Part shown: piece after piece, positions 7,313 through 16,897 of the stretch | Position numbering within the stretch: the first letter of the stretch is position 1 | How the letters are laid out: every line of letters starts with the position of its first letter | Assembly: GCF_001427145.1 (NCBI RefSeq) | Contig: NZ_LMGL01000001.1 | Coordinates: forward strand, 481,540-545,539 | Length of the DNA stretch: 64,000 nt | Source of the DNA: Microbacterium sp. Root166 | GTDB taxonomy: Bacteria > Actinomycetota > Actinomycetes > Actinomycetales > Microbacteriaceae | Direction of reading: 5' to 3' | Notes under the pieces: model-generated | Seen by the model: the letters and a program-made list of their open reading frames with translations, nothing else | What the model was told of the DNA's origin: nothing | The model's database searches: none | Translations under genes and position numbers: made by a program

Positions 7313-8374
7313 TCACGCCGGGTCGGCTGACTCGGCGGATCGCCCCTTTTTCTTCCCGATCGCTGCGGCCCTGCGGACCTGCAGCCATGCGAGCAGGCTG
7401 GACGAGATAACGGAGACGATGAGCAGGAGGCCCGTTATGACGTTGATGATGTCGCTGCTCACGCTCGCCAGGCGCAGGGCGCTGCCGAGGGTGCCGATGA
7501 GAAGCACACCGGCGATCACGCCGTGCAGCGCGCCGCGGCCGCCGAAGATGGAGACGCCACCGAGCAGCACCGCCGCGATCACCTGCAGCTCCATGCCCAT
7601 GGCGTTGTCGCCTCGGGCGTTGGAGTAGAGCAGCGTGAAGTAGACGCCGGCGAAGCCCGAGACCGCGCCGCTCAGGACGAACAGCTGGAACTTGGTGCGT
7701 CCGACGTCGATCCCCGAGAACCCCGCCGCCTCCTTGCTCAGGCCGATGGCGTAGAGCGAGCGGCCGAACGGGGTGAAGTGCAGCAGCACGGCGAAGATGA
7801 TCGCGAGGATCACGAACGGGATCATGATCACCGGGATCGGGGTGCCCGGGATGTTGGCCTTCGCGAGGTCTGTCCACTCCTCGGGGAACTCGGTGATCGC
7901 AGTGGTGCCGAGGAGGCCGACCGCGATGCCGCGGAACAGCGCAAGGGTACCGATCGTGACGGCGAGCGACGGGAGGCCGACCACGGTGATGAGGAACCCG
8001 TTGAACGCGCCTGCGACGGTGCCGACCGCGATCGCCGCGAGGGCGGCGAGCGGAAACGGTACGCCAGACTGGGTCAGCAGCCCCGTCATGACGCTCGAGA
8101 GGCCGACGATGCTCGCGACCGAGAGGTCGATCTCCTCCGTGATGATGATCAAGGTCATCGGGAGGGCGATCAGCAGGATCGGCGCGATGTCGCGCAGCAG
8201 GTAGGTCACCGTGAGCGGGCTGTCGAAGTTGCGCACGCTCGCGAGGGCGACGACCACGACGAGGATCAGGAGCGCGATGATCGCGGCCTCGCGCGTGAGC
8301 AGGAAGCGACGCCAGGCGGGCTTGGCGTGGGCCTTATAGACCCGGGCGGTCGCGGCATCCGTCAGAGCGGTCAT
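7313..8374 (-). CDS. rhaQ: Sugar ABC transporter permease (RhaQ-like)
   Basis: A 353-residue CUT2-type permease (RbsC/BPD_transp_2 family) with about 9-10 hydrophobic helices. It carries the family segments ITEEIDLSVASIVGLSS and NGFLITVVGLPSLAVTIGTLALFRG and the cytoplasmic-loop signature IGLSKEAAGFSGIDVGRTK that contacts the ATPase. Its ATG overlaps the stop of the preceding permease gene (ATGA), so the two are translationally coupled. It forms the second half of the membrane channel. The P/Q assignment follows gene order only. Confidence 0.85.
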   Translation of the reverse strand: MTALTDAATARVYKAHAKPAWRRFLLTREAAIIALLILVVVVALASVRNFDSPLTVTYLLRDIAPILLIALPMTLIIITEEIDLSVASIVGLSSVMTGLLTQSGVPFPLAALAAIAVGTVAGAFNGFLITVVGLPSLAVTIGTLALFRGIAVGLLGTTAITEFPEEWTDLAKANIPGTPIPVIMIPFVILAIIFAVLLHFTPFGRSLYAIGLSKEAAGFSGIDVGRTKFQLFVLSGAVSGFAGVYFTLLYSNARGDNAMGMELQVIAAVLLGGVSIFGGRGALHGVIAGVLLIGTLGSALRLASVSSDIINVITGLLLIVSVISSSLLAWLQVRRAAAIGKKKGRSAESADPA

Positions 8375-9411
8375 CGGGTCTCCTCCCGCTGGGCGACGAG
8401 TCGTCGGTGCTGCCGGACCGCGAGCACCCGGTCGAGCACGATGGCGCCGAGGATCAGCACGCCCACGACGGCGCGCTGCCAGAAGTCGTCGATGCCGAGG
8501 ATCGGCAAGGCCCGGTTGATCGTGAGCAGCAGGAAGGCGCCGATGGCGGCGCCCCAGACGGTGCCCACGCCACCCGAGATCGCGACGCCGCCGATGACGG
8601 CCGCGCCGATGGCCTGCAGCTCCCAGCCGAATCCGGCGCCAGAGCTGACGGTGCCGTAGCGGGCGGCGTAGAGGACGCCGGCCAGTCCCGCGAGCGCACC
8701 GCTGGTGACGAAGGCGCCGATGACACGGCGCGTGACCCGCAGACCGTACAGGTGTGCGGCGGCGGGATCGGATCCGATCGCGTACAGCTCGCGGCCGCTG
8801 CGCAGATTGCGCAGGTACCAGGCCGCCACGACGAGGACGACGACGGCGATGATCGTGAGGATCGGGATGCCGAGGATCCGGTCCGTGCCGAGCGCCCGGA
8901 AGTCCGACGGCAGGTCGGAGGCGTTGATCCGGTCGCTGCCGGTCCAGGCGACGTTGATGCCGCGGTAGACGTACATCGTGCCGAGCGTGATGACCAGGGC
9001 GGGGACGCGGGCGAACGCGACGAGCGCGCCATTGATCAGTCCCAGCAGTCCGCCAAGGAGCACGCCAGCGGCGAAGACCCCGATGATCGGGACGCCCGGG
9101 ATGTCGACGAACATCGTGCCGGTCAGGTAAGCGGTCAGGCCGACGATGGATCCGACCGAGAGGTCGACGTTGCGCGTGATGATGACGATCGCGGATCCGA
9201 CCGCGACCAGCAGCAGCAGCGACGGCGTGAGTAGCAGGTCGCGGAACCCGTCGCCTGAGAACAGGAACGTCGGGTTGCTGACGGTCGCGAAGACGATCAC
9301 CAGGAGAAGGGCGATCAGGATGCCGGTCTCCCGGGCGGTCGCGATGCGCTTGACGAGCTTGGACGCGGCGCTCGATCCGGGCGTGACGACCGGGGTGGCG
9401 GTGGCGGTCAT
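8371..9411 (-). CDS. rhaP: Sugar ABC transporter permease (RhaP-like)
   Basis: A 346-residue CUT2 permease, paralogous to the next gene. It shows ITRNVDLSVGSIVGLTAY, an NGALVAFARVPALVITLGTMYVYRG loop, and the coupling segment IGSDPAAAHLYGLRVTRR. About ten transmembrane helices are apparent. Its start overlaps the ATPase stop by four bases, and its stop overlaps the start of the second permease. It should form a heterodimeric channel with that permease. Confidence 0.85.
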   Translation of the reverse strand: MTATATPVVTPGSSAASKLVKRIATARETGILIALLLVIVFATVSNPTFLFSGDGFRDLLLTPSLLLLVAVGSAIVIITRNVDLSVGSIVGLTAYLTGTMFVDIPGVPIIGVFAAGVLLGGLLGLINGALVAFARVPALVITLGTMYVYRGINVAWTGSDRINASDLPSDFRALGTDRILGIPILTIIAVVVLVVAAWYLRNLRSGRELYAIGSDPAAAHLYGLRVTRRVIGAFVTSGALAGLAGVLYAARYGTVSSGAGFGWELQAIGAAVIGGVAISGGVGTVWGAAIGAFLLLTINRALPILGIDDFWQRAVVGVLILGAIVLDRVLAVRQHRRLVAQREETR

Positions 9412-10934
9412 CGGGCGACCTCCGCGTCGGCGGTGGCGGCGTACATGACGGCCTCCGGGGTCGCCTCCGCACGGGTGAACTCGCCGGTCAGGCGGCCCTC
9501 CCGCATGACGAGGACACGGTCGGCCATTCCCAGCACCTCCGGCAGCTCGGACGAGATCATGAGGATCGCCATGCCCTGCTGGGCGAGCTGGCTGAGCAGG
9601 CGGTGGACTTCGGCCTTCGTGCCGACGTCGATGCCGCGCGTGGGCTCATCGACGATGAGCACCTTCGGTTCGGTGGCGAGCCACTTGCCGAGCACGACCT
9701 TCTGCTGGTTTCCGCCCGAGAGGGTGCCGGCCTCGGCATCCAGTGCTGCGGTCTTGACCTCGAGACGGCTGGCCCAGACCTGCGCGGCCTCGTTCTCGAG
9801 TCCCGACCACAGCAGCCCCCACTTGGAGAGCTTCGAGCGGATCGCGAGCGTGATGTTGCGCGAGACGCCGTCCTCGAGGACGAGGCCCTGCTTTCGGCGG
9901 TCCTCGGGGACGAGCGCGATGCCGCGGTTGGTGGCGAGGCGGGGGTTGCCCTTCGGGAGGTTCCGGCCCGCGAGGGTCACTGCGCCGGACTCGTAGACGT
10001 CGACGCCGAAGACGGCGCGGGCGACCTCACTGCGCCCGGCTCCGACGAGGCCGGCCAGTCCGACGATCTCACCGGCCCGCAGCGTGAACGAGATGTCGCG
10101 GAAGACACCCTTGCGAGTGAGGCCTTCGACCTCGAGCACGACATCGCCGACTTCGGCAGGCAGCTTCGGGAAGAGCTCGGTCACGTCGCGGCCGACCATC
10201 TGCCGCACCAGCTCGTCGACGGTGGTGTCGGCGATGGGCGTCGTGTCGATGTACGAGCCGTCGCGCATGACCGTGACCGTGTCGCACAGCGCGAACACCT
10301 CGTCGAAGCGGTGCGAGATGAACAGCAGCGCACGGCCCTCGTCGCGCAGGCTGCGTGCCACGGCGAACAGCCGCTCGACCTCGACGCCCGAGAGCGCCGC
10401 GGTGGGCTCGTCCATGATCAGCACGCGGGCGTCGAGCGAGATGGCCTTGGCGATCTCGATGATCTGCTGGTCGGCGATCGAGAGGCCGTCGGTGACACGG
10501 TCGGGATCGAGGGTGACTCCGAGGCGCTGGAAGATCTCGACCGCCTCGGTGCGCATCGCCTTGCGGTCGATGCGTCCCAGCGCGGCGGTGGGCTGACGCC
10601 CCATGAAGATGTTCTCGGTGACCGAGAGATCGGGGAAGAGCGTCGGCTCCTGGTAGATCACGGCGATCCCCGCACCCTTGGACTGCGCCGTGCTGGTGAA
10701 GTCCACTGGCTCGCCGTCGAGGAGGAAGTCGCCGGCGTCGCGGCGGTAGAGCCCGGCGACGATCTTGACGAGCGTCGACTTGCCGGCGCCGTTCTCTCCG
10801 ATCAGGGCATGGATCGAGCCGCGGTGCAGGGTCAGGCTTCCGGAGCGCAGTGCGACGACTGGACCGAACGACTTCACCACCCGGCGAAGCTCGAGCGCGG
10901 GGTGCTGCGCGGCGGATGCGACATCTGCTGCCAC
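9408..10934 (-). CDS. rhaT: Sugar ABC transporter ATPase, two tandem nucleotide-binding domains
   Basis: A 508-residue CUT2 ATPase with two fused ABC domains. The first has Walker A GENGAGKST (46-54) and Walker B VLIMDEPTAAL. The second has a degenerate Walker A (GLVGAGRSE), a full LSGGNQQK signature and Walker B VLIVDEPTRGID. This asymmetry is normal for RbsA/RhaT-type proteins. It is the first gene of the operon ATPase-permease-permease-binding protein and is divergent from a LacI regulator, with a perfect 12-bp palindrome just upstream of its start. Confidence 0.9.
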   Translation of the reverse strand: MAADVASAAQHPALELRRVVKSFGPVVALRSGSLTLHRGSIHALIGENGAGKSTLVKIVAGLYRRDAGDFLLDGEPVDFTSTAQSKGAGIAVIYQEPTLFPDLSVTENIFMGRQPTAALGRIDRKAMRTEAVEIFQRLGVTLDPDRVTDGLSIADQQIIEIAKAISLDARVLIMDEPTAALSGVEVERLFAVARSLRDEGRALLFISHRFDEVFALCDTVTVMRDGSYIDTTPIADTTVDELVRQMVGRDVTELFPKLPAEVGDVVLEVEGLTRKGVFRDISFTLRAGEIVGLAGLVGAGRSEVARAVFGVDVYESGAVTLAGRNLPKGNPRLATNRGIALVPEDRRKQGLVLEDGVSRNITLAIRSKLSKWGLLWSGLENEAAQVWASRLEVKTAALDAEAGTLSGGNQQKVVLGKWLATEPKVLIVDEPTRGIDVGTKAEVHRLLSQLAQQGMAILMISSELPEVLGMADRVLVMREGRLTGEFTRAEATPEAVMYAATADAEVAR

Positions 10935-10963
10935 GGCGGCCTCCTCGTTGAGGTGAAAATGGA

Positions 10964-10975
10964 TGAATCGATTCA
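10964..10975. promoter_or_regulatory. LacI-type operator TGAATCGATTCA
   Basis: A perfect 12-bp palindrome with a central CG, the usual form of LacI-family operators. It lies 30 bp upstream of the ATPase start, in the gap shared with the divergent LacI gene. Confidence 0.7.
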
Positions 10976-11056
10976 GGCGGGTTTCAGGCTACTCTAAGTA
11001 CGCAGACGGAACCGGTCAAGTCACGCGACAAGACCGGACCGCGAACCGACGAAGAA

Positions 11057-12112
11057 GTGGGGGTGTCCGTGCCGGTCAGCATTCGCGACGTCGCCGTGCG
11101 GGCGGGCGTGTCCGTCGGAACCGTCTCCAATGTGCTCAACCGCCCGGACGAGGTGTCTGCCGATTCGGTCGATCGCGTGAGCCGGGCGATCGAGGAACTC
11201 GGCTACGTCCGCAACGATGCCGCCCGCAAACTCCGTGCCGGCGTGAGCACCACCGTGGGCTTCGTCGTGCTCGACGGGCAGAACCCGTTCTACAACGAGG
11301 TCGTGCGCGGGGCCGAGGACGAGGCGACCAAGCACGGCATCGCGATCCTGTACGGCAACACCGATGAGGACATCGGCCGCGAAAAGCTCTACCTCGATCT
11401 CTTCGAGGAGCAGCAGGTCCGCGGGCTGCTGATCGCTCCTTACGGCGACGTCACGGCCCGACTTCAGCGGCTGCGCGCACGAGGGATCGCCGCCGTGCTG
11501 GTCGACCGCTTCAGCGGTGACGGGCGGTTCTCGTCGGTCTCCGTCGACAGCGTCGTGGGCGGGCGCATGGCCGTGGAGCACCTCATCGAGGGCGGCCGGC
11601 GTCGCATCGCCTTCGTGGGCGGCCCGTTCGACATCCGGCAGGTCACCGACCGCCTCGCCGGCGCCCGCGTGGCCGCCGAGAACGCCAACACCTCCGTCGA
11701 GGTCGAGGTCGTCGCCACCGCCGCCATGACCGTCGAGGACGGTGTCGCGGCAGGGGCCCGCATTCTGGCGCGCCCACGCCGCGAGTGGCCCGATGCCCTC
11801 TTCGCGGCCAACGACCTGCTGGCGCTGGGACTGCTGCAGTCGCTGGTCGTGGACGGACGGATGCTGGTGCCCCACGACATCGCCATCATCGGGTTCGACG
11901 ACATCGCGTTCGCCGCGGCGGCCGCTGTGCCGCTCTCGTCGATCCGCCAGCCAAGTCGCATGATCGGGCGCACCGCGCTGCGGATCGTGCTCGAGGAGGC
12001 GTCGGACTCCGAGAGCCTCGCCCGTCAGACAGTGTTCCAGCCCGAGCTCGTTGTGCGGGCGTCGTCGCGTCAGCACGAACGTGGTCCTTACTCGTCATTG
12101 CGCGGAACTTGA
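11057..12112 (+). CDS. LacI-family regulator of the sugar ABC transporter
   Basis: A LacI/GalR regulator of about 350 residues. The HTH reads SIRDVAVRAGVSVGTVSNVLN near the N-terminus, followed by the hinge AARKLRAG and the sugar-binding domain (TVGFVVLDGQNPFYNEVVRG ... DALFAANDLLALGLLQSL ... IIGFDDIAFA). There are three in-frame GTG candidates at 11057, 11063 and 11069. The last gives a start directly before PVSIRDVA, the most common LacI layout; none has a good ribosome site. Its divergence from the sugar ABC operon and the palindrome in the shared promoter mark it as the local repressor. Confidence 0.85.
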   Translation: MGVSVPVSIRDVAVRAGVSVGTVSNVLNRPDEVSADSVDRVSRAIEELGYVRNDAARKLRAGVSTTVGFVVLDGQNPFYNEVVRGAEDEATKHGIAILYGNTDEDIGREKLYLDLFEEQQVRGLLIAPYGDVTARLQRLRARGIAAVLVDRFSGDGRFSSVSVDSVVGGRMAVEHLIEGGRRRIAFVGGPFDIRQVTDRLAGARVAAENANTSVEVEVVATAAMTVEDGVAAGARILARPRREWPDALFAANDLLALGLLQSLVVDGRMLVPHDIAIIGFDDIAFAAAAAVPLSSIRQPSRMIGRTALRIVLEEASDSESLARQTVFQPELVVRASSRQHERGPYSSLRGT

Positions 12113-12694
12113 CATTTCTACGGGGCGCCGTCGTGCATCACCTCCTTCATCGGTCTCCCCCCGGGACGGCGGCAAACCTCGACGATGGAGAAAGGGATCT
12201 GGAGTCGTAGGTGACCTCACGATTACGAGGAGTCGCCTGGCACGGCGGCATGGGGTCGCTTGTGAGAAGTTGTGCGGATTTCCGCGGTTCATGGTCGTTC
12301 GGGTCGCGGGTGATGGTCACAGACGGCAGCCCGAACCAGTGCAGAAGTGGGCAAATTGTGGGCACGCATCACGCGAGCTTCATGCTGCGCATGGACAAGC
12401 GAAAGTCGAGCGGGAGTTGGCGGCACCCCAGCCAGCCGACGCCTGGTAATCGGTGGCTGCTAGCGCAGCGCAGTGGATGGCGGCGAGAAATGCCGTCCAC
12501 AAGGCGTCTGGCCGGGCAGTGACGCCATGATGACGAAGAACGCGGGAGAGCGCGCGGAAGAGGTCATGATCTCCTACGATGACATTCCTGTTGGCTCCGA
12601 TGTGCGACTTTTCGCTCGCAGTTTCAGCGGCAAGCTGCGCGACCGTCAGAGGAGTATCCGACCGACTAATCACCGCATCGGCGAGGTCCTGCAG
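12113..12694. other. Gene-poor stretch upstream of a truncated SDR
   Basis: About 580 bp without a recognisable gene on the plus strand. A minus-strand frame (about 12380-12700) stays open and has protein-like composition (for example LFRALSRVLRHHGVTA) but matches no family I know. This may be a rearrangement scar between the sugar transporter region and the catabolic island. Confidence 0.4.
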
Positions 12695-13312
12695 GTTGGG
12701 GCGGATGTCGTCGAGGTGAACTACTTCGGTGTGGTCGAGCTGCTCGAGGGCTTCCGCGACGCGCTCACCAAGACCGAGCGCGCGAAGGTCCTCGTCTTCG
12801 CATCGAACGCGACCACCACCACGCCCGCCGTGCCCGGCCGCGCCATCCGCGCGATGCTCGCCGGGCACTCCGAGAGAGCCGTCCGGGCTACCCGCATCTT
12901 CGGCAATAGCGCGCCCGCGATGGCGTACGGCGCCGCGAAGATCGCAGTGAGCCGCTGGGTGCGCCGACAGGCGGTGACTGCGCGGTGGGCGGGGGCGGGG
13001 ATCCGTCTCAACGCGCTCGCCCCCGGCGCTATTCTCACGCCGCTCCTCCAGAAGCAACTGGCCATGCCCTCCGAGGCGAAGGCGATCCATTCGTTCCCGG
13101 TGCCGATCGGCGGCTTCGGGGTGCCGGGCCAGCTGGCCGACTGGGTGGTCTTCGTGCTCTCCGACGCCGCCGACTTCCTGTGCGGCAGCATCGTGTTCGT
13201 CGACGGCGGGTCCGACGCGTGGTTCCGGGCGGACGACTGGCCTCGTGCCGTGCCGGCACGGAGGGTGCCGTGGTATCTCAAGCGCATGCTGGCGTTCGCA
13301 GAGCGAAGGTGA
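12695..13312 (+). pseudogene. 5'-truncated short-chain dehydrogenase
   Basis: The C-terminal two thirds of an SDR: VNYFGVVELLEGF (alpha-E region), the active-site YGAAK, the NALAPGA segment and a C-terminal VDGGSDAW. The N-terminal Rossmann glycine motif (TGxxxGIG) and the first 70-80 residues are missing. The frame runs on upstream as unrelated sequence (start possible at 12473), so any product would lack the NAD(P) site. It is probably a remnant from a deletion or insertion at about 12.69 kb. Confidence 0.65.
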
Positions 13313-13347
13313 CCGCCTCTGCACTGCGGTGCGGCCAGAATGGACAG

Positions 13348-14340
13348 ATGTCTCTTCCTCGACTGATGCGTGCCGTGCGCAACATCGACAACACCGGACC
13401 CGCGGGATTGCAAGTGACGGAGATCCCCGTCCCGGCACCTGCCGCCGATCAGGCCCTCATCGAGGTGCACTGCGCCGGCGTGACCTTCCCGGATGTCTTG
13501 CAGACCCGCGGCGACTACCAACTGCGGATCCCGCTCCCGTTCACGATCGGCTGCGAGTTCGCGGGGGTGGTGGTGGCTGCGGGACCGGACGCCGGCGTGA
13601 CGCCCGGGCAGCGCGTCGCCGCGATCGGCGCCTTCGGTGCGTTCGCGGAGTACGCTCTTGTCGGCCGCAAGCAGGTTCTGCCGCTGCCCGACGAGATTTC
13701 GTTCGAGGATGCTGCGGCCCTGCCGATGAACGTTCTCACGGCTGATTTCGCCCTGGCCCATCGCGGCGGCATCCGCGCCGGCGAGTCGGTCCTCGTGCAC
13801 GGCGCCGCCGGCGGGCTCGGCACGGCGCTCGTGCAGCGGGCGAAGCTCGCATCGGCCCGGGTGATCGCGGTCGTCTCTTCCGACGAGAAGGCCGCCGTGG
13901 CCCGCGCCGCCGGAGCCGACGAGACGATCGCACCGGACGGATTCCTGCAGGCGGTCCGTGAGCTCACCGACGGCAGGGGCGTCGACATCGTCGCGGATCC
14001 TGTCGGCGGAGACCGTTTCACGGACTCACTGCGCAGCCTGGCCACCGACGGGCGCCTGCTCGTTCTCGGATTCACCGGGCGCAGCATCCCGACGGTCAAG
14101 GTCAATCGCCTTCTACTGACGAACACCGCAGTCATCGGCGTCGCGTGGGGCGGGCTCATGGCGACCGGCGCTATCTCACCGCGCGACCAGTGGGAATCGC
14201 TGCGCGAGGCGATCGGCTCGGGGGCGTTCCGCCCGCCGGCCACTGCCATTCACTCGCTCGCCGACGCGCCCGCTGCGGTCGCCAGCCTCGACGACCGCAG
14301 CGCCGTCGGAAAGCTGATCATCCGGACACGCGAGGACTGA
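13348..14340 (+). CDS. Zinc-free MDR-family NADPH:quinone oxidoreductase-like protein
   Basis: A 330-residue medium-chain dehydrogenase/reductase. The N-terminal GroES-like domain carries CAGVTFPDVLQTRGDY and IGCEFAGVVVAAG. The Rossmann domain has the nucleotide motif VHGAAGGLGTALVQ and the AGADETI segment. There are no zinc-ligand cysteines, so it belongs to the quinone oxidoreductase/enoyl reductase branch and uses NADPH. Similar genes occur in CoA-dependent catabolic clusters as enoyl-CoA or enone reductases. It is followed by the convergent enoyl-CoA hydratase gene. An internal ATG (13366) is an alternative start. Confidence 0.85.
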   Translation: MSLPRLMRAVRNIDNTGPAGLQVTEIPVPAPAADQALIEVHCAGVTFPDVLQTRGDYQLRIPLPFTIGCEFAGVVVAAGPDAGVTPGQRVAAIGAFGAFAEYALVGRKQVLPLPDEISFEDAAALPMNVLTADFALAHRGGIRAGESVLVHGAAGGLGTALVQRAKLASARVIAVVSSDEKAAVARAAGADETIAPDGFLQAVRELTDGRGVDIVADPVGGDRFTDSLRSLATDGRLLVLGFTGRSIPTVKVNRLLLTNTAVIGVAWGGLMATGAISPRDQWESLREAIGSGAFRPPATAIHSLADAPAAVASLDDRSAVGKLIIRTRED

Positions 14341-14376
14341 GCGCCCGCCGCGCCGGCCATCTCCATCCGGTCGGCG

Positions 14377-15171
14377 TCAGCGCGGCGCGGTCGAGCGCGC
14401 GGCGAACGCGGCGACGCGCTCGCGCGCATCCGGCGTGTCGAACGCGGCTCCGATGCTGCGGGCCTCCTCAGCCAGCTGCGCCGCGAACGTACGGTCCTCG
14501 CGCGTGCGCACGAGCCGCTTGGCGTGCCCGTACGCGCCCGCGGCACCATCGGCCCACGCCCGCGCGATCTCGTGCGCGCGAACAGCGACAGAGTCGTCCG
14601 GCACGATCTCGGCAACCATGCCCCACTCGCGGGCTTCATCGGCCGGCAGCATCCGATCGCTCAGGAGCAGCTGCAGCGCGCGCCGCTGGCCGACCGCCGC
14701 AGCGAGGTGCGCTGAGACCGACAAGTCGGGGGTGAGGCCCACCTGGGCGTACCGGCTGCCGATGCGCGAGCTCTCCCCCACGACCGCGTAGTCACTGGAG
14801 AGCAGGATGCCGATGCCCCCGCCCGCGGTGGCTCCGTGAGCGGCAGCGACCACGGGGATCGCGGATTCCGTCAAGGCGAGGATGCCGACGTTGATGAGCG
14901 CGGCAAGCTCCTCGAGCTGGGGGCCACGGGTCATGGTGGCCGCCATGGCGACGACGTCGCCGCCGGCGCAGAAGGCCGGACCCGCGGCATCCACGATTAT
15001 TGCCCGCACGTCGTCGCGGGAGACAGCCTCCGTCGTCGCGGCCACCCACGCGTGCGCCATCTGCGTGTCGAACGCGTTGAGCCTGTGCGGCCGGTTCAGG
15101 GTCAGACGAGCGATGCCCGCCTCGAACGACACGCGCACCGGCGACGTGGGGACGGCGAGATCGGCGGTCAC
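14377..15171 (-). CDS. Enoyl-CoA hydratase/isomerase family protein
   Basis: A 264-residue crotonase-fold protein. The first oxyanion-hole segment is [14 protein letters not shown] and the second is [21 protein letters not shown]. The segment carrying the catalytic acid in crotonases reads [10 protein letters not shown], without the usual Glu, so activity could be isomerase- or lyase-like. The start is GTG at 15171, overlapping the SDR stop (GTGA), which implies coupling with the SDR gene. It acts on CoA thioesters in the cytoplasm. Confidence 0.85.
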   Translation of the reverse strand: MTADLAVPTSPVRVSFEAGIARLTLNRPHRLNAFDTQMAHAWVAATTEAVSRDDVRAIIVDAAGPAFCAGGDVVAMAATMTRGPQLEELAALINVGILALTESAIPVVAAAHGATAGGGIGILLSSDYAVVGESSRIGSRYAQVGLTPDLSVSAHLAAAVGQRRALQLLLSDRMLPADEAREWGMVAEIVPDDSVAVRAHEIARAWADGAAGAYGHAKRLVRTREDRTFAAQLAEEARSIGAAFDTPDARERVAAFAARSTAPR

Positions 15172-15929
15172 TTCGGTGCCATCCGGATTGCGCCGTCCAG
15201 GCGGATCGTCTCGCCGTTGAGGTAGCCGTTATCGACGATCGACATCACGAGCGCGGCATACTCGTCCGGCCGGCCCAGGCGCTGCGGGTACGGCACCTGC
15301 TGGCCGAGCGAGTCCTGCGCCGCCTGCGGGAGTTCCGCGAGCATCGGCGTCTCCATGATGCCCGGCGCAATCGTGCACACCCGGATGCCGTAACGGGCGA
15401 GCTCGCGCGCAAGCGGCAGCGTCATCGCGTGCACGCCGCCCTTCGACGCAGCGTAGGCGGGCTGGCCGATCTGCCCATCGAACGCGGCGACCGACGCCGT
15501 GTTCACGATCACCCCACGACTGCCGTCGGCCTCGGGCTCAGCCCGGGCCATGGCCGCGGCTGCCTGAGAGACAACGTTGTAGGTGCCGACGAGGTTGATC
15601 TGGACGGTCTTCGCGAACCCCGCGAGCGGCGAGGGCACACCCTCGCGGTCCAGCACCTTCGCGGGCGGGGCGATGCCCGCGCAGTTCACCACCACGCGCA
15701 GCGGGCCTAAGGCAGTGGCGGCGTCGACTGCGGCGGCGACGGCCGCCGGGTCGGTGACATCCGCGGCGGCGAACACGCCCCCGAGCTCTCCCGCGACCGC
15801 GGCGCCGGGCGACGAAGGCAGGTCGACGATGACGACCTTCGCCCCTGCCGCTGCGAGGCGCTTCGCAGTGGCGAGGCCCAGACCGCTCGCGCCGCCGGTG
15901 ACCAGTGCGCTGGAACCGCTGATCGACAT
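15168..15929 (-). CDS. SDR, 3-hydroxyacyl-CoA dehydrogenase type 2-like
   Basis: A 253-residue classical SDR. It has TGGASGLG for NAD binding, an aspartate after strand 2 (VIVDLP, NAD preference), NCAG, the catalytic YAASK and PGIMETPM. The long insertion between NCAG and the active site ([27 protein letters not shown]) is typical of the HSD17B10/FadB2-like group that oxidises 3-hydroxyacyl-CoAs. It is the first gene of a two-gene operon with the enoyl-CoA hydratase. The divergent promoter region holds a TGATCAAANATC-type element. Confidence 0.85.
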   Translation of the reverse strand: MSISGSSALVTGGASGLGLATAKRLAAAGAKVVIVDLPSSPGAAVAGELGGVFAAADVTDPAAVAAAVDAATALGPLRVVVNCAGIAPPAKVLDREGVPSPLAGFAKTVQINLVGTYNVVSQAAAAMARAEPEADGSRGVIVNTASVAAFDGQIGQPAYAASKGGVHAMTLPLARELARYGIRVCTIAPGIMETPMLAELPQAAQDSLGQQVPYPQRLGRPDEYAALVMSIVDNGYLNGETIRLDGAIRMAPK

Positions 15930-15986
15930 GTGCTCTCCTTCGAGCCGCCTGGAACTGCGGCATCATCATGGGCCGAGGTGGCGAGC

Positions 15987-16010
15987 ATATCAAAAATCAG
16001 TAAACTGATC
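15987..16010. promoter_or_regulatory. Regulon element, site a
   Basis: ATATCAAAAATCAGTAA (15987-16003) followed by ACTGATC. It matches the core ATCAAAAATC of the recurring element TGATCAAANATCNNATG and lies between the divergent SDR operon and an enoyl-CoA hydratase gene. Confidence 0.55.
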
Positions 16011-16030
16011 GGGTCGATGAGGAGGTGCGG

Positions 16031-16786
16031 ATGCCTGACCAGGCCAGCGTGCGGGTGGCGCAGCCCGAAGAGGACGGCGTCGGAATCGTCGAGATCCTCC
16101 GCGGGCCAGAGAGCTATCTCACCGTGTTCGTCCTGCGGGATCTGCTCAACGGACTGCAGACGCTGGACGCCGACCCCGCCTGCGGGGCGATCATCGTCCG
16201 CAGCGAAGGCAAGCACTTCTGCGCTGGGCGCGACTGGGACACCGCGCGCGACCCCGAAGACACCGCCGAGGCGATCTACGCTGTCGCCCCAGAGCTGCTC
16301 GAACTGCGCACGCCCTGGATCGCCGAGCTGACCGGCGGGAGCATCGGCGTGGGCATGGGGCTCGCCCTCTGCGCCGACTACCGTGTGGCCGCCGACACCG
16401 CGTACCTGTGGCCGAAGTTCGTCAAGATCGGCATTCATCACGGGTTCGGCCTCACCGCGACCCTCCCGTGGCTCGTCGGACCACAGCGCGCCACCGAACT
16501 GCTCTCGCTCGGCGCACGCATCGGGATGGAGCAGGCTCTCCGGTGGGGGTTGGTCGACCGGGTCGCGCCGTCGGAGGCGATCGCGAATGCCGCGCACACC
16601 CTCGCGGCGGAGCTGGCCGCGCAGCCCCGCGAGGCGCTCGCGGCGATCCGCGACACGATGAGGTCCCCGCTGCGCGCGCGGTTCGCAGAGGCGATCGTGC
16701 ATGAGCGCACGACGCAGACTGCACTGCACGACTCGAAGGACTTCCAGCAGGCGACGGGCGGCGGGTACCGCTACCAGACAAGCTGA
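16031..16786 (+). CDS. Enoyl-CoA hydratase/isomerase family protein
   Basis: A 251-residue crotonase-like protein. The first oxyanion-hole segment is EGKHFCAGRDWDTA and the second is ELTGGSIGVGMGLALCADYRVA; FVKIGIHHGFGLTATLPWLVG follows. An aromatic/Arg-rich C-terminus ends it. The start at 16031 is used because ATGAGGAGGTGCGG precedes the ATG; an in-frame GTG at 16025 is less well placed. It is a single-gene unit divergent from the SDR/enoyl-CoA hydratase pair and shares regulatory site a. Its exact substrate is unknown. Confidence 0.85.
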   Translation: MPDQASVRVAQPEEDGVGIVEILRGPESYLTVFVLRDLLNGLQTLDADPACGAIIVRSEGKHFCAGRDWDTARDPEDTAEAIYAVAPELLELRTPWIAELTGGSIGVGMGLALCADYRVAADTAYLWPKFVKIGIHHGFGLTATLPWLVGPQRATELLSLGARIGMEQALRWGLVDRVAPSEAIANAAHTLAAELAAQPREALAAIRDTMRSPLRARFAEAIVHERTTQTALHDSKDFQQATGGGYRYQTS

Positions 16787-16897
16787 GCGCGCCCGCTCCG
16801 CACGACTGCCTCTATTCCGATCAGCCGGTCCTCGGCACCGTCCCGCCGGTCGCGTACCCGTGGGGCGTGACCCAGGACGAGGACGATCAGGTTGTAC

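Noticed and set aside
6165..7628. Long plus-strand open frame opposite the sugar-binding-protein gene
   Set aside because: It is an antisense frame of the high-GC rhaS/permease genes with Val/Arg/Asp-rich low-complexity composition, no ribosome site and no family features.
12473..12694. In-frame upstream extension of the truncated SDR
   Set aside because: The residues before about 12695 show no Rossmann glycine motif and no relation to SDRs, so a fused functional N-terminus is not supported.
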